Below, piece by piece: positions 9,401 through 56,550 of a stretch of DNA of 64,000 nucleotides. The notes under the pieces are model-generated. The model saw nothing but the letters and a program-made list of their open reading frames with translations. It did no database searches and was not told the DNA's origin. The stretch's first letter is position 1, and every line of letters begins with the position of its first letter. The translations under genes and the position numbers were made by a program. Source of the stretch: Streptomyces sp. NBC_01224 (GTDB lineage Bacteria > Actinomycetota > Actinomycetes > Streptomycetales > Streptomycetaceae); assembly GCF_036002945.1 (NCBI RefSeq), contig NZ_CP108529.1, positions 1,240,001 through 1,304,000 on the forward strand. Reading direction: 5' to 3'.

Positions 9401-10431
9401 GTGCCGTGCGCCTCCACGGCGTCGACGTCGGCCGGGGTCAGACCGGCGTCGGCGAGCGCTTGGGCGATCACACGGCGCTGGGCCGGCCCGCTCGGAGCCG
9501 TGAGTCCGTTGCTCGCACCGTCCTGGTTGACCGCGCTGCCGCGCAGCACGGCGAGCACCTTCCGGCCGTTCCGGCGGGCGTCGGAGAGGCGTTCCAGGAG
9601 GATGACGCCCGCTCCTTCGCCCCAGCCCGTCCCGTCGGCGCCGGCCGCGAACGACTTGCAACGGCCGTCGCCGGCGAGTCCGCGCTGCTTGCTGAACTCG
9701 ACGAACGCGCCAGGGGTGGCCATGACTGTCACCCCGCCGGCCAGCGCCAGCGAGCACTCCCTGTCGCGCAACGACCTGGCGGCCAGGTGGATGGCCACGA
9801 GGGACGACGAACAGGCGGTGTCGACCGTGATCGCCGGTCCCTGGAGGCCCAGGAGGTAGGACACCCGGCCGGAGACGACGCTGCCCGCGGCGCCGGTGAG
9901 CAGGTAGCTGTCGCTGCCCTGGGCATCGCCGTACATCCCCGCGCTGTACCCCGAGGAGGAGGCCCCGACGAACACGCCGGTGCCGGTGCCGCGCAGGGAC
10001 GACGGGTCGATACCGGCCCGTTCGAACAGTTCCCACGACGACTCGAGCAGCAGCCGCTGCTGCGGGTCCATCGCCAGTGCCTCGCGTGGGCCGATTCCGA
10101 ACAGCGCGGCGTCGAACGCGTCGGCGTCGTGGACGAATCCTCCCTCCGGGGTGATGCCCTCGTCACCCAGCCCGCGCAGCCAGTCCACGTCCCAGCCCCG
10201 GTCGTCGGGGACGGCCGACATGGCGTCCGTACCGTCCATGACGAGGCGCCACAGGTCCTCCGGCGACCGTACGCCGCCCGGCAGGCGGCAGCTCATCGCC
10301 ACGACGGCGACCGGCTCCGCCCGCTCGTCGACGAGGCGCTGATGCTGTTGGCGCAGCCGTTCGTTCTCCACGAGAGACGCCCGTAGCGCATCGACGATCT
10401 CTTCGACCTGCGTCCCCATCATGTGCTCCAC
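6451..10431 (-). CDS. PKS A: module 12 with thioesterase (KS-AT-ACP-TE)
   Basis: Terminal PKS of 1326 residues. An N-terminal coiled-coil docking segment ([20 protein letters not shown]) precedes a KS with Cys207 in TACSSS plus the HGTGT and GHTQ histidines. The AT has Ser654 in GHSLGE and an HAFH motif, predicting malonyl-CoA. The ACP serine is Ser998 (GFDSL). The thioesterase (about residues 1090-1326) shows Ser1183 in GHSGG, Asp in LLDSYP and His in GNHF. There is no KR, DH or ER, so the last beta-carbon stays a ketone and a 3-oxo acyl chain is released or lactonised. The start could be the GTG at 10431 or, with better GGAG spacing, the ATG at 10419. Its docking segment differs from those of the other PKS proteins and fits the C-terminus of PKS B, whose stop is 13 bases upstream. 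Confidence 0.95.
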   Translation of the reverse strand: MEHMMGTQVEEIVDALRASLVENERLRQQHQRLVDERAEPVAVVAMSCRLPGGVRSPEDLWRLVMDGTDAMSAVPDDRGWDVDWLRGLGDEGITPEGGFVHDADAFDAALFGIGPREALAMDPQQRLLLESSWELFERAGIDPSSLRGTGTGVFVGASSSGYSAGMYGDAQGSDSYLLTGAAGSVVSGRVSYLLGLQGPAITVDTACSSSLVAIHLAARSLRDRECSLALAGGVTVMATPGAFVEFSKQRGLAGDGRCKSFAAGADGTGWGEGAGVILLERLSDARRNGRKVLAVLRGSAVNQDGASNGLTAPSGPAQRRVIAQALADAGLTPADVDAVEAHGTGTVLGDPIEAQALLATYGRGRPADRPLLLGTVKSNVGHTQAAAGAVGAIKTVLALGHATLPRTLHVDAPTPHVDWSAGAVSLLTEATPWPVTGRPRRAGVSAFGLSGTNAHLILEQAPASEPVTGSTTELPVVPFLVSARTEEALRDQATRLLDRLRDDPGHSPTDLGYSLAVSRAALDRRAVVLADDRDGLVRGLTSLAGGEAAPGVIRSAVRAGEGTVFLFTGQGSQRPGMADELYAAFPAFAAALDAVCDAFDRHLGTSLRAVMSGPDPEKLDRTEFAQPALFAFEVALYRLLENWGVRPDAVAGHSLGELTAAHVAGVLSLEDACAFVAARGRLMQAMPGGGLMVAVEASEQEVRDLLGAGSGLSIAAVNGPSSVVLSGDRDEVQDIVALWTKQGRRHKELRTSHAFHSAHMDAMLDDLRTVAANLTLRPAEIDLVSAVTGAPLTTEQALSPDYWTRHVRETVRFAETVRRLHDDRAGTFLEIGPDGVLTALAQDCLTGRGDLEPPLLVATQHRDRSPVRALFTALAELHVHGLPVDWAEVFAGRGARLADVPTYAFQRRRYWPAPPAYIPGQAAPGPAAPGPAATEATGDIASAEASTALAERLAEATPAGRHKLLLDVVTTWAAAALGLPSAEELDTGRDFLEQGFDSLTALELRNSLRTVLGTEELSATLLFDHPTPSRLARHLSTVLDGGGGEATAPTARPSGGILGSLLQHTRSTGQAVEYAKVLMQLAEFRTVFNSDAPPAQPAPVVRLASGDGLPLICLCTMSMLSGPHEYARLAAGFRGERDVYALPHPGFAEGEDLPENFDVLMRTHADSVLRTVGDKPFVVTGHSGGALLANALSRELDRRGRPPAAVILLDSYPADSEVMAAWMPELLGGMVERDDAYTPMDDFRATAWAAYLPFLYACRAQPVDVPTLLVRAEEPLGAWSGEGDWHAVWPLPHSVVDTAGNHFTMLGERAGPLARRMREWLTEQGC

Positions 10432-10444
10432 GCTGCTCGTCGCA

Positions 10445-19957
<9,513 letters not shown>

Positions 19958-20017
19958 CGGGCGACCCCTCTGTCAGGAACTGTGTGGTGCGATGTGCTTG
20001 CCGCTGGAGACGACCGG

Positions 20018-24949
<4,932 letters not shown>

Positions 24950-24958
24950 GGCCTGGGT

Positions 24959-24966
24959 CCCCCCTC
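24959..24966 (-). promoter_or_regulatory. Ribosome binding site of PKS C
   Basis: GAGGGGGG on the minus strand, 9 bases before the ATG at 24949. It fixes the start downstream of the in-frame alternative at 25000. Confidence 0.65.
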
Positions 24967-24996
24967 GGAGCGGTTCGTCCGGATGCGGTCGGCTGT

Positions 24997-27900
24997 TCAC
25001 GAGATACCGAACTCCTTGCCGAGGAAGTCGAAGATTTCTTCGTCGCTGGCGGTGTCGAGGTCCTGCGGCGGCACGGCCGGTTCGGCCGCCACCCGGATGT
25101 CGCCCCAGTTGGCGAGCATGGCGTTGAGCCGCAGGGTGATCCTCGTGCGCCGGTCGTCGTCGGTGCCGACGGAGCCGAGCAGGGCTTCCAGACGGTCGAT
25201 CCCGGCGAGCACCGGCGCGTCGGCCGCGCCAGTGTCGGGGACGACCTCGGCGCGCAGGTGGGCCGCCAGTTCCGTCGGTGTCGGGTAGTCGAAGACGAGC
25301 GTCGCGGGCAGCCGCAGTCCGGTGGCGGCGTTGAGCCGGTTACGCAGGTCGACGGCGATGAGCGAGTCGAATCCGAGCTTCTTGAACGCCATGTCCGGCT
25401 CCACCGCGTCGGCGGAGGCGTGCCCGAGAACGGCGGCCGCGTGGGTACGCACCAGGTCCAGGACCACGCGGTCGCGGTCCTCCTCGGACAGCCCGGCCAG
25501 GCGCTGCGCCAGTCCGACTCCCCCGGTGCCCGTGCCGTCCGTGTCGGCGGCACGCGGCGCGGCCGCGCGGACCAGCTTGCGCATCAGGGGCGGCAGCGCG
25601 CCGGCTGCCGCCTGGGCGCGGAGAGCCGCGAAGTCCAGCCGGACCGGCAGCAGCAGCGCGTCGTCGGACGCCGTGGCGAGGTCGAACAGGGCGAGTCCCT
25701 CCTCGGAGGAGAGCCCGGCGACACCGCCCCCGCTCATCCGGCGCACCTCCGCGTCGCTGAGGTGCCCGGTCATGCCGCTGGCCTGCGCCCAGAACCCCCA
25801 GGCAAGGGTGGTGGCGGGAAGGCCGGTGGCCCTGCGGTGGTGGGCGAGCGCGTCCTGATAGGCGTTGGCCGCCGCGTAGTTGCCCTGCCCGGAGCTGCCG
25901 AGGGTGCCGGCGGCCGAGGAGAACATCACGAATGCCGACAGGCCGCTGTCGCGGGTGAGGTCGTGGAGGTTCACCGCTGCGTCGACCTTGGGCCGCAGCA
26001 CCGCGTCCATCCGGGCACCGGTGAGGGAGGTGATGACCCCGTCGTCGAGGACACCTGCCGCGTGGACGACGGCGGTGAGCGGATGGGCGTCATCGATGGT
26101 GCCGAGCGCCCGGGCCAGTTGGTCCCGGTCCGCCGCGTCACAGGCGACGGCGCGTGCTTCGGCGCCGGCGTCCCGCAGTCCGGCCAGGAGTTCGCCAGCA
26201 CCCTCGGCCGCTTCGCCCCGCCGGCTCAGCAGGAGCAGGTGGCGTACGCCGTGGTGGGTGACCAGGTGGCGGGCGAGCAGGCTACCCAGGGTGCCCGTAC
26301 CCCCGGTGACCAGGACCGTCCCTCCGCCGTCGAAGGCGGCACCGGTGACGGGGTCCGCCGCAGGTGCCGTACGTACCAGGCGGGGCAGCAGTACCGAGCC
26401 GTCCCGCAGGGCGAGTTGTGTCTCCGGCAGGGCCAGGGCCCCGGGCAGTGCGTGCCAGGAGGCCTCGCTGTCGTCGGAGTCGATCAGGACGAACCGGTCG
26501 GGGTGCTCGGACTGCGCCGAGCGGACGAGTCCCCAGACCGGTGCCGTGGCCAGGCCGCCGACGCTGTCGCCGGGGGTGGCCGCCACCGCGTTCGAGGTGT
26601 GTATCACCAGCCGGGTGGTGGCGAGGCGTTCGTCGTCCAGCCAGCCCTGGAGCAGGAGGAGTGCCTCGCGGGCGGCGGTGTGCGCCCCGGCGGCCGCGTC
26701 GTCCGTCTCGGGAGCCCCGAGACTGGCGACCACGGTGTCCGGCAGTGGCCTGCCTGCGTCGACGGCCGCGAGGAGCTCGTCGAGGCCGGTGTACCCGTCG
26801 GCGTGGACGCCGGCCGCGGACAGCGGCGCGGGGTCGGCGCCCAGAACCGCCCAGGGGGCGGTGGGGGCGGGCTCGGCGGGTGCCTCGGGCGCGGGCTCCC
26901 AGGAGAGCCGGAAGAGGGAGTCGCTCTCCTCCCGCGTGGCGGTCTTCAGCTGCTGGGGGTCGACCGGCCGCATGTCGAGGGCGTCGACCGAGGCGACGGG
27001 CGCCCCGGTGCCGTCGGCCAGCTGGAACGCGATGCCGTTCGCACCGCTCGGGGAGAGCCGGGCCCGCAGGACGGATGCCCCGGTCGCGTACACGCTCACA
27101 CCGCGCCAGGCGAACGGGAGCCGCGGCTTGCCGGCGTCCTCCCCGCGTCCCTGGCCGGGGCCGAACGTACCGAGTCCCATCGCCTGGAGCGCGGCGTCGA
27201 ACAAGGCGGGGTGCAGGGCGAATCCGGCGGCTTCGGCGCGGCCGTCCTCGGGGAGCGCCACCTCCGCGTAGATGTCCTCGCCGGACTGCCAGGCGGAACG
27301 CAGGCCCTGGAACATCGGCCCGTATCCGAAGCCGAGCGCAGCGGCCTGTTCGTACACGCCGTCGAGTTCGATTTCCGTGGCTCCGGCGGGGGGCCACGCG
27401 GAGAGGTCGAACGGTGTGCCGGACGGGGTGCGGGTGGCGAGCACACCGGTGGCGTGCCGCCGCCAGGGCGTTTCCGTGAGGCCGCCGCCCTCGGCCGGCA
27501 GGTCCGCCGGGCGGGAGTGGACGGTCAGCGGCCGGCGGCCGGTCGCGTCCGGTGCGCCGACGACCAACTGCACTTGCATGGCGCCGCGTTCCTGCAGTAC
27601 GAGCGGCGCCTCGAGGGTGAGTTCCTCCACGAGGTCGCAGCCGACCTGCTGCGCTGCTCGCAGTGCCATCTCCACGAAGCCGGTACCCGGCAGCAGGATC
27701 GTTTCCATGACGACGTGGTCGCCGATCCAGTGCTGGGTCCGCGCCGAGAGCCGACCGGTGAACAGATAGCCGTCGGCGTCGGCCAGGGCCACCCCGGCTG
27801 CGAGCATCGGGTGATCGGCGGCGCCGAGTCCGATCGAGGCCGGGTCGCCGGACGTGCTGGTCCGGATCGGCAGCCAGTACCGCTGGTTCTGGAAGGCGTA

Positions 27901-30480
27901 CGTGGGCAGCTCGGCCCGGCGGACGTCACGGCCCGCGAAGAGCGCGGTCCAGTCGAGGGGGACTCCGTGCACGTGAGCGGTGGTGAGCGAGGCCAGGAAC
28001 CGGTCGGGGCCACCTTCGTCGCGACGCAGCGAGCCGAGAACGGCACCGTTGACGGCCCCGTCGTCGAGGGTCTCCTGCAGTCCTACGGCCAGGACGGGGT
28101 GCGGGCTGATCTCGACGAACACCCGGTGGCCCGCGTCGAGCAGGACCCGGGTGGTCTCCTCCAGGCGGACCGTCCGGCGGAGATTGGTGTACCAGTACTC
28201 GGCGTCCATGCCCGCGGTGTCCAGGAGTTCGCCCGTGACCGTCGAGTACAGGGGCACCTGCGAAGTACGCGGAGCCACCTCGGAGAGCATGGCGACCAGG
28301 CGGTCGTGGATACGCTCCACGTGCGCGCTGTGCGACGCGTAGTCGACGTCGATGCGCTTCGCGCGGACGCCTTCGGTCATACAGGCGGCGAGCAGTTCGT
28401 CCAGGGCGTCGGCGTCGCCGGAAACGACCACGGAGGACGGGCCGTTGACGGCCGCGACGGACAGGCGCCCGTCCCAGGGCGTGAGCCGCGCACGTACCTT
28501 CTCCGACGGCTCCGGTACGGAGACCATGCCGCCCAGGCCCGACAGTTCCAGGATCGCCCTGCTGCGCAGCGCCACCACGCGGGCGGCGTCGTCCAGGGTC
28601 AGCGCGCCGGCGACGCAGGCCGCGGCGATCTCACCCTGCGAGTGGCCGACGACGGCGGCGGGCTCGACACCGGCGGCACGCCACACCTCGGCGAGCGAGA
28701 CCATGACGGCCCACAGAGCGGGCTGGACCACGTCGACGCGGTCGAGTCCGGGGGCGTCCGGCGCCCCGTGCAGCACGTCGAGCAGCGACCAGTCGGTGTG
28801 GTCCGACAAGGCGGTGGCACACTCACGGATCCGCTCGGCGAACACCGGGCTGCTGTCCAGGAGTCCGCGTGCCATGCCGGCCCATTGCGCACCCTGGCCG
28901 GGGAAGGCGAAGACGACCTTGGGCTCCTCCCCGGGGGCGACGGCCTGTGCGAGGCCGGGGGCTCCGGTGCCGTCCGCGAGGGCGGCGAGCGCGTGCAGGA
29001 GGTCGTCCCTGCCGGTCGCGACGACTGCCGCCCGGTGTCCGAAGCGGGTCCGGGTCGTGGCCAGCGACCAGCCGATGTCGGCCAGGACCGCGTCATCGTG
29101 GGTCAGCAGGTGGCGGTGCAGGCGTCCGGCCTGCTCGCGCAGGGCTTCCGCCGAGGTGCCGGAGAGTACGAACGGTACGGCCGGCGCTCCGAGGAAGGAA
29201 TCGCCGCCCGCCGCGGGGGCGGCCTCCGGGTCCTGGGGGGCCTGTTCGAGGACGACGTGGGCGTTGGTGCCGCTGATGCCGAAGGAGGAGACGGCGGAGC
29301 GGCGCGGCCTGCCGGTATCGGGCCACGGCACCGCCTTCTGGAGCAGGGACACCGCTCCTGCGGACCAGTCCACATGGGTGGTGGGCTCGTCCAGGTGGAG
29401 GCTCCGCGGCACCGTTCCCTGCCGCATCGCCAGGACCATCTTGATGATCCCGGAGACGCCCGCGGCTGCCTGTGAGTGGCCGATGTTGGACTTGATGGAG
29501 CCCAGCAGCACGGGCAGGTCGGCGGGCCGGTCCCGGCCGTAGGTGGCCAGGACGGCCTGTGCCTCGATGGGGTCGCCCAGCGGCGTTCCGGTGCCGTGCG
29601 CCTCGACGACGTCGATGTCCTGGGTGGTGAGCCCGGCGTTGGCCAGGGTCTGCCGGATGACGCGCTGCTGCGAGGGGCCGTTGGGCGCGGTCAGACCGTT
29701 GCTGGCACCGTCCTGGTTGATCGCGGAGCCTCGGACCACTGCCAGGACCGGGTGACCGTTGGCCTGGGCGTCGGACAGCCGTTCGACGAGCAGGACGCCG
29801 ACGCCTTCGCTCCAGCCGGTGCCGTCCGCGGATTCGGAGAAGGCACGGCAGCGGCCGTCGGAGGCGAGGCCGCCCTGTCCGCTGAGTCCGGCGAACCCGG
29901 CCGGGGTGGCCATGACCATGACGCCGCCCGCCAGTGCCATCGAGCACTCGCCGTTGCGCAGTGCCTGGGCTGCCAGGTGCAGTGCCACCAGGGACGACGA
30001 GCAGGCGGTGTCCACGGTGAGGGCGGGGCCCTCCAGGCCGAGCGTGTAGGACACCCGGCCGGAGATGACGCTGGCGGTGGTGCCGGTCAGGATGTAGCCC
30101 GCGTTGTTGTCCTCGGCCTGTTGCAGCAGGCCGGTGTAGTCCTGGCCGCTGGAGCCGACGAAGACGCCGGTGCGGGTGCCACGCAGGCTGGTCGGGGCGA
30201 TGCCCGCCGCTTCGACGGCTTCCCAGGAGGATTCCAGGAGCAGCCTCTGCTGCGGGTCCATCGCAATGGCCTCGCGCGGCGATATGCCGAAGAACGCCGG
30301 GTCGAAGTCGCCCGGAGCGGTGAGGAATCCGCCGGTGAGCCCTTCGATTTCCCAGCCCCGTGAGGACGGGACCTCCGTGATCGCGTCGCGGCCTTCGTCC
30401 ACCAGGCGCCACAGGTCCTCGGGCGTCTCGACGCCTCCGGGCAGCCGGCAGCTCATGCCGATGATGGCGATGGGTTCACC
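24997..30480 (-). other. Module 8: KS-AT(methylmalonyl)-DH-KR-ACP
   Basis: AT shows GHSQGE/YASH. The DH keeps the catalytic His2725, but the conserved Gly of HxxxGxxxxP is Glu ([11 protein letters not shown]; codon 27703-27705). The second-motif Asp is kept (LFDAALQ). The KR has LDD and full catalytic residues (B-type). A methyl-substituted double bond is expected if the DH tolerates Glu. Confidence 0.83.
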
Positions 30481-33400
30481 GCTGTCCACGGAGCCGGCCA
30501 GCGGCGCGTCACCACTGCCGGCGGGTACGAGGCCGGCGACCAGTTCGTTGACGTGGTCGGCGAGCGCGGCGGGGGTCGGATAGTCGAAGACCAGGGTCGA
30601 GGGCAGCCGCAGCCCGGTGACCAGGTTCATCCGGTTGCGCATCTCGATCGCGGTGAGCGAGTCGAAGCCCAGGTCGCTGAAGGCCCGCTGGGCTCCGATC
30701 TCGTCGTGCTCCGAGTAACCCAGGACGGCGGACGCCTGGGTACGGACCAGATCGAGTACGGCGGCCGCGCGACCGGCCTCGTCGAGAGGAGCGAGCAGCT
30801 GCGCGAGAGCCGTCCCGGTGGAGCCCGGGCCCGCGCCGCTGCTCGCGGCGGGGCGCGCGGGGAGCCGTACCAGGCCGCGCAGCAGAGGCGGAACGGCTTC
30901 GATGGAACCGGCTCCGCGTGCCCCGGACACATCGAGGGGGGCCGGTACGAGCAGTGCGTCGTCCAGGTCGCGGGTGGCGTCGAAGAGGGCCAGGCCCTGC
31001 GCGGACTCCATGGAGCCGACGCCGGAACGGCCGATGCGGCTCAGCTGCGTGTCGTCGAGGTTCGCGGCCATGCCACTGCGGTCGGCCCACAGTCCCCAGG
31101 CCAGCGAGGTGGCCGGCAGTCCGCGTGCCCGGCGGTGCTGGGCGAGCGAGTCGAGGAAGACGTTGGCCGCGGCGTAGTTGCCCTGTCCGGCGCCGCCGAG
31201 GGTGGCGGCGACCGACGAGAACAGGACGAAGGCGCGGAGGTCCAGGTCCTGGGTGAGCTCGTGCAGCGTGACCGCCGCGTCCACTTTGGGACGTAGTACG
31301 GCGGTGATGCGCTGGGGTGTCAGGGCGGGGAGCACGCCGTCGTCCGTAATGCCCGCGGCGTGCACGACCGCGGTCAGCGGGTGCTCGGCGGGAATCGTGG
31401 TCAGCAGGGCGGCGAGCTGCGCGCGGTCGGCGACGTCACAGGCGGCGACGGTGACGGCGGCACCCAGAGCGGCCAGTTCGGCCTCCAGCTCGGCGGCCCC
31501 CTCCGCCGACGGTCCGCGCCTGCTGACGAGGAGCAGGTGGCGGATGCCGTAGGCGGTCACCAGGTGACGGGCGAACAGCTTGCCGAGGGTGCCGGTGGCA
31601 CCGGTCATCAGCACGGTGCCGGCCGGGTCGGCGAAGGGGGTACCCGGCGTGTCCGCGGCCTGCGTCCCGACCCGGGCGAGCCGTGGCACCCGCACCTGGC
31701 CGGCCCGGACGGCGAACTGCGGTTCGCCGTCGGCCAGCGCCTGGGGAAGCGCGCGGTGCGAGGCGGGCAGTCCGTCGATGTCGGCCAGGATGAACCTGCC
31801 CGGGTTCTCCGACTGTGCCGAGCGGACGAGGCCCCATACGGTCGCCTGCGCGACGTCCTCGACCTCGTCCTCGGCGGTGGCGGCGACGGCACCGCGGGTG
31901 ATGAGGACGACGCGGGTGTACGCGAACCTTTCGTCCTCGAGCAGGATCTGGGCGAGCGCCAGCACGCGGGCGACCGCGCCGTGCGCCGCCTCGACCGTGT
32001 CGGTGCCCGGTTCGGTCACGCACGGGACGAGGAGGGTTTCCGGAGCGGCAAGACCCTCGTCGACCGCTGCGCCGAGTTCGTACAGGTCGGGGAACCGGCC
32101 GCCGGACGGCAGACCGAAGTCGCTGTCGCCCAGGACGATCCAGCCGCTGGTGTCGGGTGCGGTCCCGGTGCCCTGGGCGACCGGCCAGTCGATCCTGAAC
32201 AGCGAGTCGTGGTGGGGGCTGCGAGAGGTGTTGAGCTGCTCCGCCGAGACCGGGCGCAGCACGGTCGCCCCGACGGAGGCGACGGGCGCCCCGCTCTCGT
32301 CGGCGAGCGCGACGGACACGGTGTCGGTTCCGGTGGGCGAGAGCCGCACCCGGAGCGCCGAGGCGCCGGTGGCGTACAGGGATACGCCGGTCCAGGAGAA
32401 CGGCAGCCGTTCCTGACCCGGGCCGCCCTCGTCCCCGTTGCCCAGCATGGCCCGTGAGTGCATCGCGGCGTCGAACAGGGCGGGGTGCAGGCCGAACCGC
32501 TGGGCCTCGGCGGCGGGTTCCTCGGGAAGGCGGACTTCGGCGAAGACGTCGTCGCCGCGCCGCCAGACGCTCTTCAGGCCCTGGAAGGCGGGCCCGTAGC
32601 CGTAGTTGGCGGCTTCGAGCTGAGCGTAGAAGTCGTCCATGGGCACCTGGACGGCGTCCCGGGGCGGCCACTGGGCGAAGGCGGCCCAGTCGGGGGCTGT
32701 GGCCTGGCCGGGGGCCAGCAGTCCGCCGGCGTTGCGGTTCCAGGTCTCCTCGCCTTCCTCACCGTCCGGGCGGGAGTACACGTACAGCGGGCGGTGCCCG
32801 GTGTCATCGGGTGCCCCTACCGTCATCTGGACGGCGATGCCGCCCTCTTCGGGAAGGATGAGCGGTGCTTCGAGGTTGAGTTCGACGAGCTGGCCGCAGC
32901 CGACCTGGTCGCCGGCGTGGACGGCCAGTTCCACGAATGCGGTGCCGGGCAGCAGGGCGGTGCCCAGGACGGTGTGGTCGGCCAGCCAGGGGTGCGTCCC
33001 CAGCGAGAGCCTGCCGGTGAACAGCATGCCGTCGCCGTCGGCCAGGGTGACCGCGGCGCTGAGCAGCGGGTGTTCGGCCGCGCGCAGGCCCATGGCGGTG
33101 GCGTCGCCGGCCCAGGCGGCGGACAGCTTCGGCCAGAAGCGCTTGCGCTGGAAGGCGTAGGTGGGCAGCGCGGTGTTCCGCGCGCCGGTCCCGTCGTAGA
33201 ACGCGTGCCAGTCCGGTCCGCTGCCGTGTATGTGCAGTTCGGCGAGGGCGGTGATCAGCGACCGGCCCTCGGGGCGGTCGGTGCGCAGGGCGGGGAGGAA
33301 GACGGGCTCGTCGGCTCCGGCTGCGGTCTCCGTCAGGGCCTCCTGGCCCATGGCGCTCAGTACGCCGCCGGGGCCGATCTCGAGGAAGGCGGTGACGCCG

Positions 33401-35889
33401 TGGTCGAGGAGTGTCCGGATTCCGTCGTGGAAGCGGACGGCCTCGCGGACGTGGCGCACCCAGTAGCCGGGGTCGGTGATCTCCTTGGCGCCGATGAGGG
33501 CACCGGTCACGTTGGACACGATCGGCAGTTCGGGGGCGCGGAACCGGATCGTCCCGGCGAAGACGCGGAACTCGTCGAGCATCGCGTCCATGTGTGCCGA
33601 GTGGAACGCGTGGCTGACCCGCAGCCGCTTGGTCTTGCGCGCTTGTGCCTCGAAGTGCGCGGCGATCTCCAGGACGGCGTCCTCGTCACCCGAAATGACC
33701 ACGGCGCTGGGCCCGTTGAGCGCGGCAATCGAAACGCCTGTACGCAGCAGGGGCTGCACCTCGTCCTCGGTGGCCTGGAGCGAGACCATCGCCCCGCCTC
33801 CGGGTAGGGCCTGCATCAGCCGTCCGCGGGCCGCCACCAGGGCGGCGGCGTCCTCCAGGGACAGCACGCCCGCCGCGTGGGCGGCCGACAGCTCGCCGAT
33901 GGAGTGGCCGAGCAGGTAGTCCGGCCGGATGCCCCAGGAAGTGACGAGGCGGAACAGAGCGGTCTCCACGGCGAACAGGCCGGCCTGTGTGAAGACGGTC
34001 CGGTCGATCAGCCTCGCGGCGGCCTCGTCGGCGGAGTCCGTGGCAAGGACGATGTCCTTGACCGGCCGGTCCAGGTGCCGGTCCAGCTCGGCGCACACGG
34101 CGTCGAACGCCTTGGCGAACACCGGGAACGCCTCGTACAGTCCACGGCCCATTCCGGGCCGTTGCGAACCCTGCCCGGAGAAGAGGAGGCCGAGCCGGCC
34201 GTTCTCCGTGGCGACGCCGCGTGCCTGTCCCTGGGCCGGAGTGCCGGAGACGAGCGCGCGCATACCACTGAGGAGACTCTCGCGGGTCTCGCCGACGACG
34301 ACGGCCCGGTGGTCGAGGGCCGCGCGGCCGGTGGCGAGCGAGAAGGCCAGGTCCAGAGGGGTCGCCTCGGAGGTCTCCGCGTGCGACAGCACGTGGGCCG
34401 CCTGGCCGAGCATCGCCTCCTCGGTCTTCCCGGACACCGTCCAGACGAGCGTCGGCAGCGCGTCGCCCTGCTCGGCCTGCTCGGCCTGCGCGGTCGCCTC
34501 GGGGCTCGGGGCCTCTTCGATGACCGTGTGGGCGTTCGTACCGCTCATGCCGAACGAGGAGATGCCGAATCGCTTCGGCCGGCCCGTCTCCGGCCAGTCC
34601 GTCTGCTCGGTCAGCAACTGGACAGCACCGGCCGACCAGTCGACGTGCGGGGTGGGCTCGTCGATGTGCAGCGTCTTCGGCAGCGTGCCGTGGCGCATCG
34701 CCTCGACCATTTTGATGATGCCGGCGACGCCGGCAGCGGCCTGGGTGTGGCCGAGGTTCGACTTGACCGAGCCGAGCAGGACCGGGTGGCCGGCCTGCCG
34801 GTTCTGGCCGTACGTGGCGAGCAGTGCTTGCGCCTCGATCGGGTCACCGAGCGTCGTACCCGTGCCGTGGGCCTCGACCGCGTCGACCTGGTCGGCGGTG
34901 AGCCCGGCGTTCGCCAGCGCCTCCTGGATGACGCGCTGCTGGGAGGGACCGTTGGGGGCTGTGAGGCCGTTGCTCGCACCGTCCTGGTTCACGGCGGAGC
35001 CGCGGACGACGGCCAGGACCTCGTGTCCGTTGCGGCGGGCGTCCGACAGTTTCTCCAGCAGCAGCAGACCGGCGCCCTCGGCCCAGCCGGTGCCGTCGGC
35101 GGCCTTGGCGAAGGCCTTGCAGCGGCCGTCGGTGGACAGCCCGCGCTGTCGGCTGAACTCGATGAAGGCACCGGGGGTCGACATGACCGTCACACCGCCG
35201 GCCAGCGCCAGCGAGCACTCGCCCTGCCGCAGTGCGTGCGCGGCCAGGTGCAGGGCGACGAGCGACGACGAGCACGCGGTGTCCACGGTGACGGCCGGGC
35301 CTTCGAGACCGAACGTGTAGGACACGCGTCCCGAGACCACACTGGCCGCCGTGCCCGTCAGGCCGTACCCCTCGACGCTTTCCGGGGAGAACTGCAGCAG
35401 GGAGGCGTAGTCCTGGCCGCTGGAACCGGCGAATACGCCGACCCGTGCGCCGGACAGCGACAGCGGGTCGATGCCCGCCCGCTCGAACGCCTCCCACGAC
35501 GTTTCGAGGAGCAGCCGCTGCTGCGGGTCCATGGACAGGGCCTCGCGGGGGCTGATGCCGAACAGGCCGGAGTCGAACTCCGCGACGCCGTCGACGAAAC
35601 CACCCGACCGGACGTAGGACGTGCCGGACTGTTCGGGGTCGGCGTCGTAGATCCGTCCGGTGTCCCAACCGCGGTCGTCCGGGAACGGCGACATCGCATC
35701 CCTACCTGCGGCGACCAGGTTCCACAGGTCCTCAGGGCTCGCGACACCGCCGGGGAACCGGCAGCTCATCGCAACGATCGCGATGGGCTCCTGCTCGCCG
35801 GCCTCTACCTCACGAAGGCGCTGCCGGGTCTGGTGGAGGTCGGCCGTCACCCGCTTGAGGTACTCGAGGAGCTTGTCGTCAGCCACCAT
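24997..35889 (-). CDS. PKS D: modules 7 and 8, both KS-AT-DH-KR-ACP
   Basis: Two-module PKS of 3630 residues that builds the predicted conjugated diene. N-terminal docking helix ([18 protein letters not shown]); KS Cys206 and Cys1963; AT Ser663 (malonyl) and Ser2417 (methylmalonyl); DH His972 and His2725; ACP Ser1744 and Ser3509. The C-terminus ([12 protein letters not shown]) is a docking tail. The ATG at 35889 follows AAAGGGG at 9 bases; a GTG one codon later is possible. It starts 45 bases after the PKS E stop and ends 47 bases before the PKS C start. Both KRs keep Ser/Tyr/Asn, and no ER is present. Confidence 0.95.
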   Translation of the reverse strand: MVADDKLLEYLKRVTADLHQTRQRLREVEAGEQEPIAIVAMSCRFPGGVASPEDLWNLVAAGRDAMSPFPDDRGWDTGRIYDADPEQSGTSYVRSGGFVDGVAEFDSGLFGISPREALSMDPQQRLLLETSWEAFERAGIDPLSLSGARVGVFAGSSGQDYASLLQFSPESVEGYGLTGTAASVVSGRVSYTFGLEGPAVTVDTACSSSLVALHLAAHALRQGECSLALAGGVTVMSTPGAFIEFSRQRGLSTDGRCKAFAKAADGTGWAEGAGLLLLEKLSDARRNGHEVLAVVRGSAVNQDGASNGLTAPNGPSQQRVIQEALANAGLTADQVDAVEAHGTGTTLGDPIEAQALLATYGQNRQAGHPVLLGSVKSNLGHTQAAAGVAGIIKMVEAMRHGTLPKTLHIDEPTPHVDWSAGAVQLLTEQTDWPETGRPKRFGISSFGMSGTNAHTVIEEAPSPEATAQAEQAEQGDALPTLVWTVSGKTEEAMLGQAAHVLSHAETSEATPLDLAFSLATGRAALDHRAVVVGETRESLLSGMRALVSGTPAQGQARGVATENGRLGLLFSGQGSQRPGMGRGLYEAFPVFAKAFDAVCAELDRHLDRPVKDIVLATDSADEAAARLIDRTVFTQAGLFAVETALFRLVTSWGIRPDYLLGHSIGELSAAHAAGVLSLEDAAALVAARGRLMQALPGGGAMVSLQATEDEVQPLLRTGVSIAALNGPSAVVISGDEDAVLEIAAHFEAQARKTKRLRVSHAFHSAHMDAMLDEFRVFAGTIRFRAPELPIVSNVTGALIGAKEITDPGYWVRHVREAVRFHDGIRTLLDHGVTAFLEIGPGGVLSAMGQEALTETAAGADEPVFLPALRTDRPEGRSLITALAELHIHGSGPDWHAFYDGTGARNTALPTYAFQRKRFWPKLSAAWAGDATAMGLRAAEHPLLSAAVTLADGDGMLFTGRLSLGTHPWLADHTVLGTALLPGTAFVELAVHAGDQVGCGQLVELNLEAPLILPEEGGIAVQMTVGAPDDTGHRPLYVYSRPDGEEGEETWNRNAGGLLAPGQATAPDWAAFAQWPPRDAVQVPMDDFYAQLEAANYGYGPAFQGLKSVWRRGDDVFAEVRLPEEPAAEAQRFGLHPALFDAAMHSRAMLGNGDEGGPGQERLPFSWTGVSLYATGASALRVRLSPTGTDTVSVALADESGAPVASVGATVLRPVSAEQLNTSRSPHHDSLFRIDWPVAQGTGTAPDTSGWIVLGDSDFGLPSGGRFPDLYELGAAVDEGLAAPETLLVPCVTEPGTDTVEAAHGAVARVLALAQILLEDERFAYTRVVLITRGAVAATAEDEVEDVAQATVWGLVRSAQSENPGRFILADIDGLPASHRALPQALADGEPQFAVRAGQVRVPRLARVGTQAADTPGTPFADPAGTVLMTGATGTLGKLFARHLVTAYGIRHLLLVSRRGPSAEGAAELEAELAALGAAVTVAACDVADRAQLAALLTTIPAEHPLTAVVHAAGITDDGVLPALTPQRITAVLRPKVDAAVTLHELTQDLDLRAFVLFSSVAATLGGAGQGNYAAANVFLDSLAQHRRARGLPATSLAWGLWADRSGMAANLDDTQLSRIGRSGVGSMESAQGLALFDATRDLDDALLVPAPLDVSGARGAGSIEAVPPLLRGLVRLPARPAASSGAGPGSTGTALAQLLAPLDEAGRAAAVLDLVRTQASAVLGYSEHDEIGAQRAFSDLGFDSLTAIEMRNRMNLVTGLRLPSTLVFDYPTPAALADHVNELVAGLVPAGSGDAPLAGSVDSGEPIAIIGMSCRLPGGVETPEDLWRLVDEGRDAITEVPSSRGWEIEGLTGGFLTAPGDFDPAFFGISPREAIAMDPQQRLLLESSWEAVEAAGIAPTSLRGTRTGVFVGSSGQDYTGLLQQAEDNNAGYILTGTTASVISGRVSYTLGLEGPALTVDTACSSSLVALHLAAQALRNGECSMALAGGVMVMATPAGFAGLSGQGGLASDGRCRAFSESADGTGWSEGVGVLLVERLSDAQANGHPVLAVVRGSAINQDGASNGLTAPNGPSQQRVIRQTLANAGLTTQDIDVVEAHGTGTPLGDPIEAQAVLATYGRDRPADLPVLLGSIKSNIGHSQAAAGVSGIIKMVLAMRQGTVPRSLHLDEPTTHVDWSAGAVSLLQKAVPWPDTGRPRRSAVSSFGISGTNAHVVLEQAPQDPEAAPAAGGDSFLGAPAVPFVLSGTSAEALREQAGRLHRHLLTHDDAVLADIGWSLATTRTRFGHRAAVVATGRDDLLHALAALADGTGAPGLAQAVAPGEEPKVVFAFPGQGAQWAGMARGLLDSSPVFAERIRECATALSDHTDWSLLDVLHGAPDAPGLDRVDVVQPALWAVMVSLAEVWRAAGVEPAAVVGHSQGEIAAACVAGALTLDDAARVVALRSRAILELSGLGGMVSVPEPSEKVRARLTPWDGRLSVAAVNGPSSVVVSGDADALDELLAACMTEGVRAKRIDVDYASHSAHVERIHDRLVAMLSEVAPRTSQVPLYSTVTGELLDTAGMDAEYWYTNLRRTVRLEETTRVLLDAGHRVFVEISPHPVLAVGLQETLDDGAVNGAVLGSLRRDEGGPDRFLASLTTAHVHGVPLDWTALFAGRDVRRAELPTYAFQNQRYWLPIRTSTSGDPASIGLGAADHPMLAAGVALADADGYLFTGRLSARTQHWIGDHVVMETILLPGTGFVEMALRAAQQVGCDLVEELTLEAPLVLQERGAMQVQLVVGAPDATGRRPLTVHSRPADLPAEGGGLTETPWRRHATGVLATRTPSGTPFDLSAWPPAGATEIELDGVYEQAAALGFGYGPMFQGLRSAWQSGEDIYAEVALPEDGRAEAAGFALHPALFDAALQAMGLGTFGPGQGRGEDAGKPRLPFAWRGVSVYATGASVLRARLSPSGANGIAFQLADGTGAPVASVDALDMRPVDPQQLKTATREESDSLFRLSWEPAPEAPAEPAPTAPWAVLGADPAPLSAAGVHADGYTGLDELLAAVDAGRPLPDTVVASLGAPETDDAAAGAHTAAREALLLLQGWLDDERLATTRLVIHTSNAVAATPGDSVGGLATAPVWGLVRSAQSEHPDRFVLIDSDDSEASWHALPGALALPETQLALRDGSVLLPRLVRTAPAADPVTGAAFDGGGTVLVTGGTGTLGSLLARHLVTHHGVRHLLLLSRRGEAAEGAGELLAGLRDAGAEARAVACDAADRDQLARALGTIDDAHPLTAVVHAAGVLDDGVITSLTGARMDAVLRPKVDAAVNLHDLTRDSGLSAFVMFSSAAGTLGSSGQGNYAAANAYQDALAHHRRATGLPATTLAWGFWAQASGMTGHLSDAEVRRMSGGGVAGLSSEEGLALFDLATASDDALLLPVRLDFAALRAQAAAGALPPLMRKLVRAAAPRAADTDGTGTGGVGLAQRLAGLSEEDRDRVVLDLVRTHAAAVLGHASADAVEPDMAFKKLGFDSLIAVDLRNRLNAATGLRLPATLVFDYPTPTELAAHLRAEVVPDTGAADAPVLAGIDRLEALLGSVGTDDDRRTRITLRLNAMLANWGDIRVAAEPAVPPQDLDTASDEEIFDFLGKEFGIS
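30481..35889 (-). other. Module 7: KS-AT(malonyl)-DH-KR-ACP
   Basis: AT shows GHSIGE/HAFH. The DH has an intact HxxxGxxxxP motif ([11 protein letters not shown]) and the second-motif Asp (LFDAAMH). The KR is B-type with TDD in place of LDD, and intact Ser, Tyr and Asn. The outcome is a double bond, probably trans given B-type reduction. Confidence 0.88.
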
Positions 35890-35934
35890 TACCGCTAACC
35901 CCTTTGCATAGAACAGAAATACGGTGCCGACCCA

Positions 35935-56502
<20,568 letters not shown>

Positions 56503-56550
56503 CAGTACATCGCTCCCGTGAGTCGTACAGGAAAATTCATGCTTGTCACG

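Noticed and set aside
6445..10386. 1313-codon open frame on the plus strand opposite PKS A
   Set aside because: Antisense frame of GC-rich coding DNA; low-complexity Arg/Gly/Ala composition and no recognisable domain. The minus strand has intact PKS motifs throughout.
24950..25000. Start of PKS C at 25000
   Set aside because: It would overlap the PKS D stop and prepend 17 non-conserved residues. The ATG at 24949 starts the conserved docking helix and has a good ribosome site.
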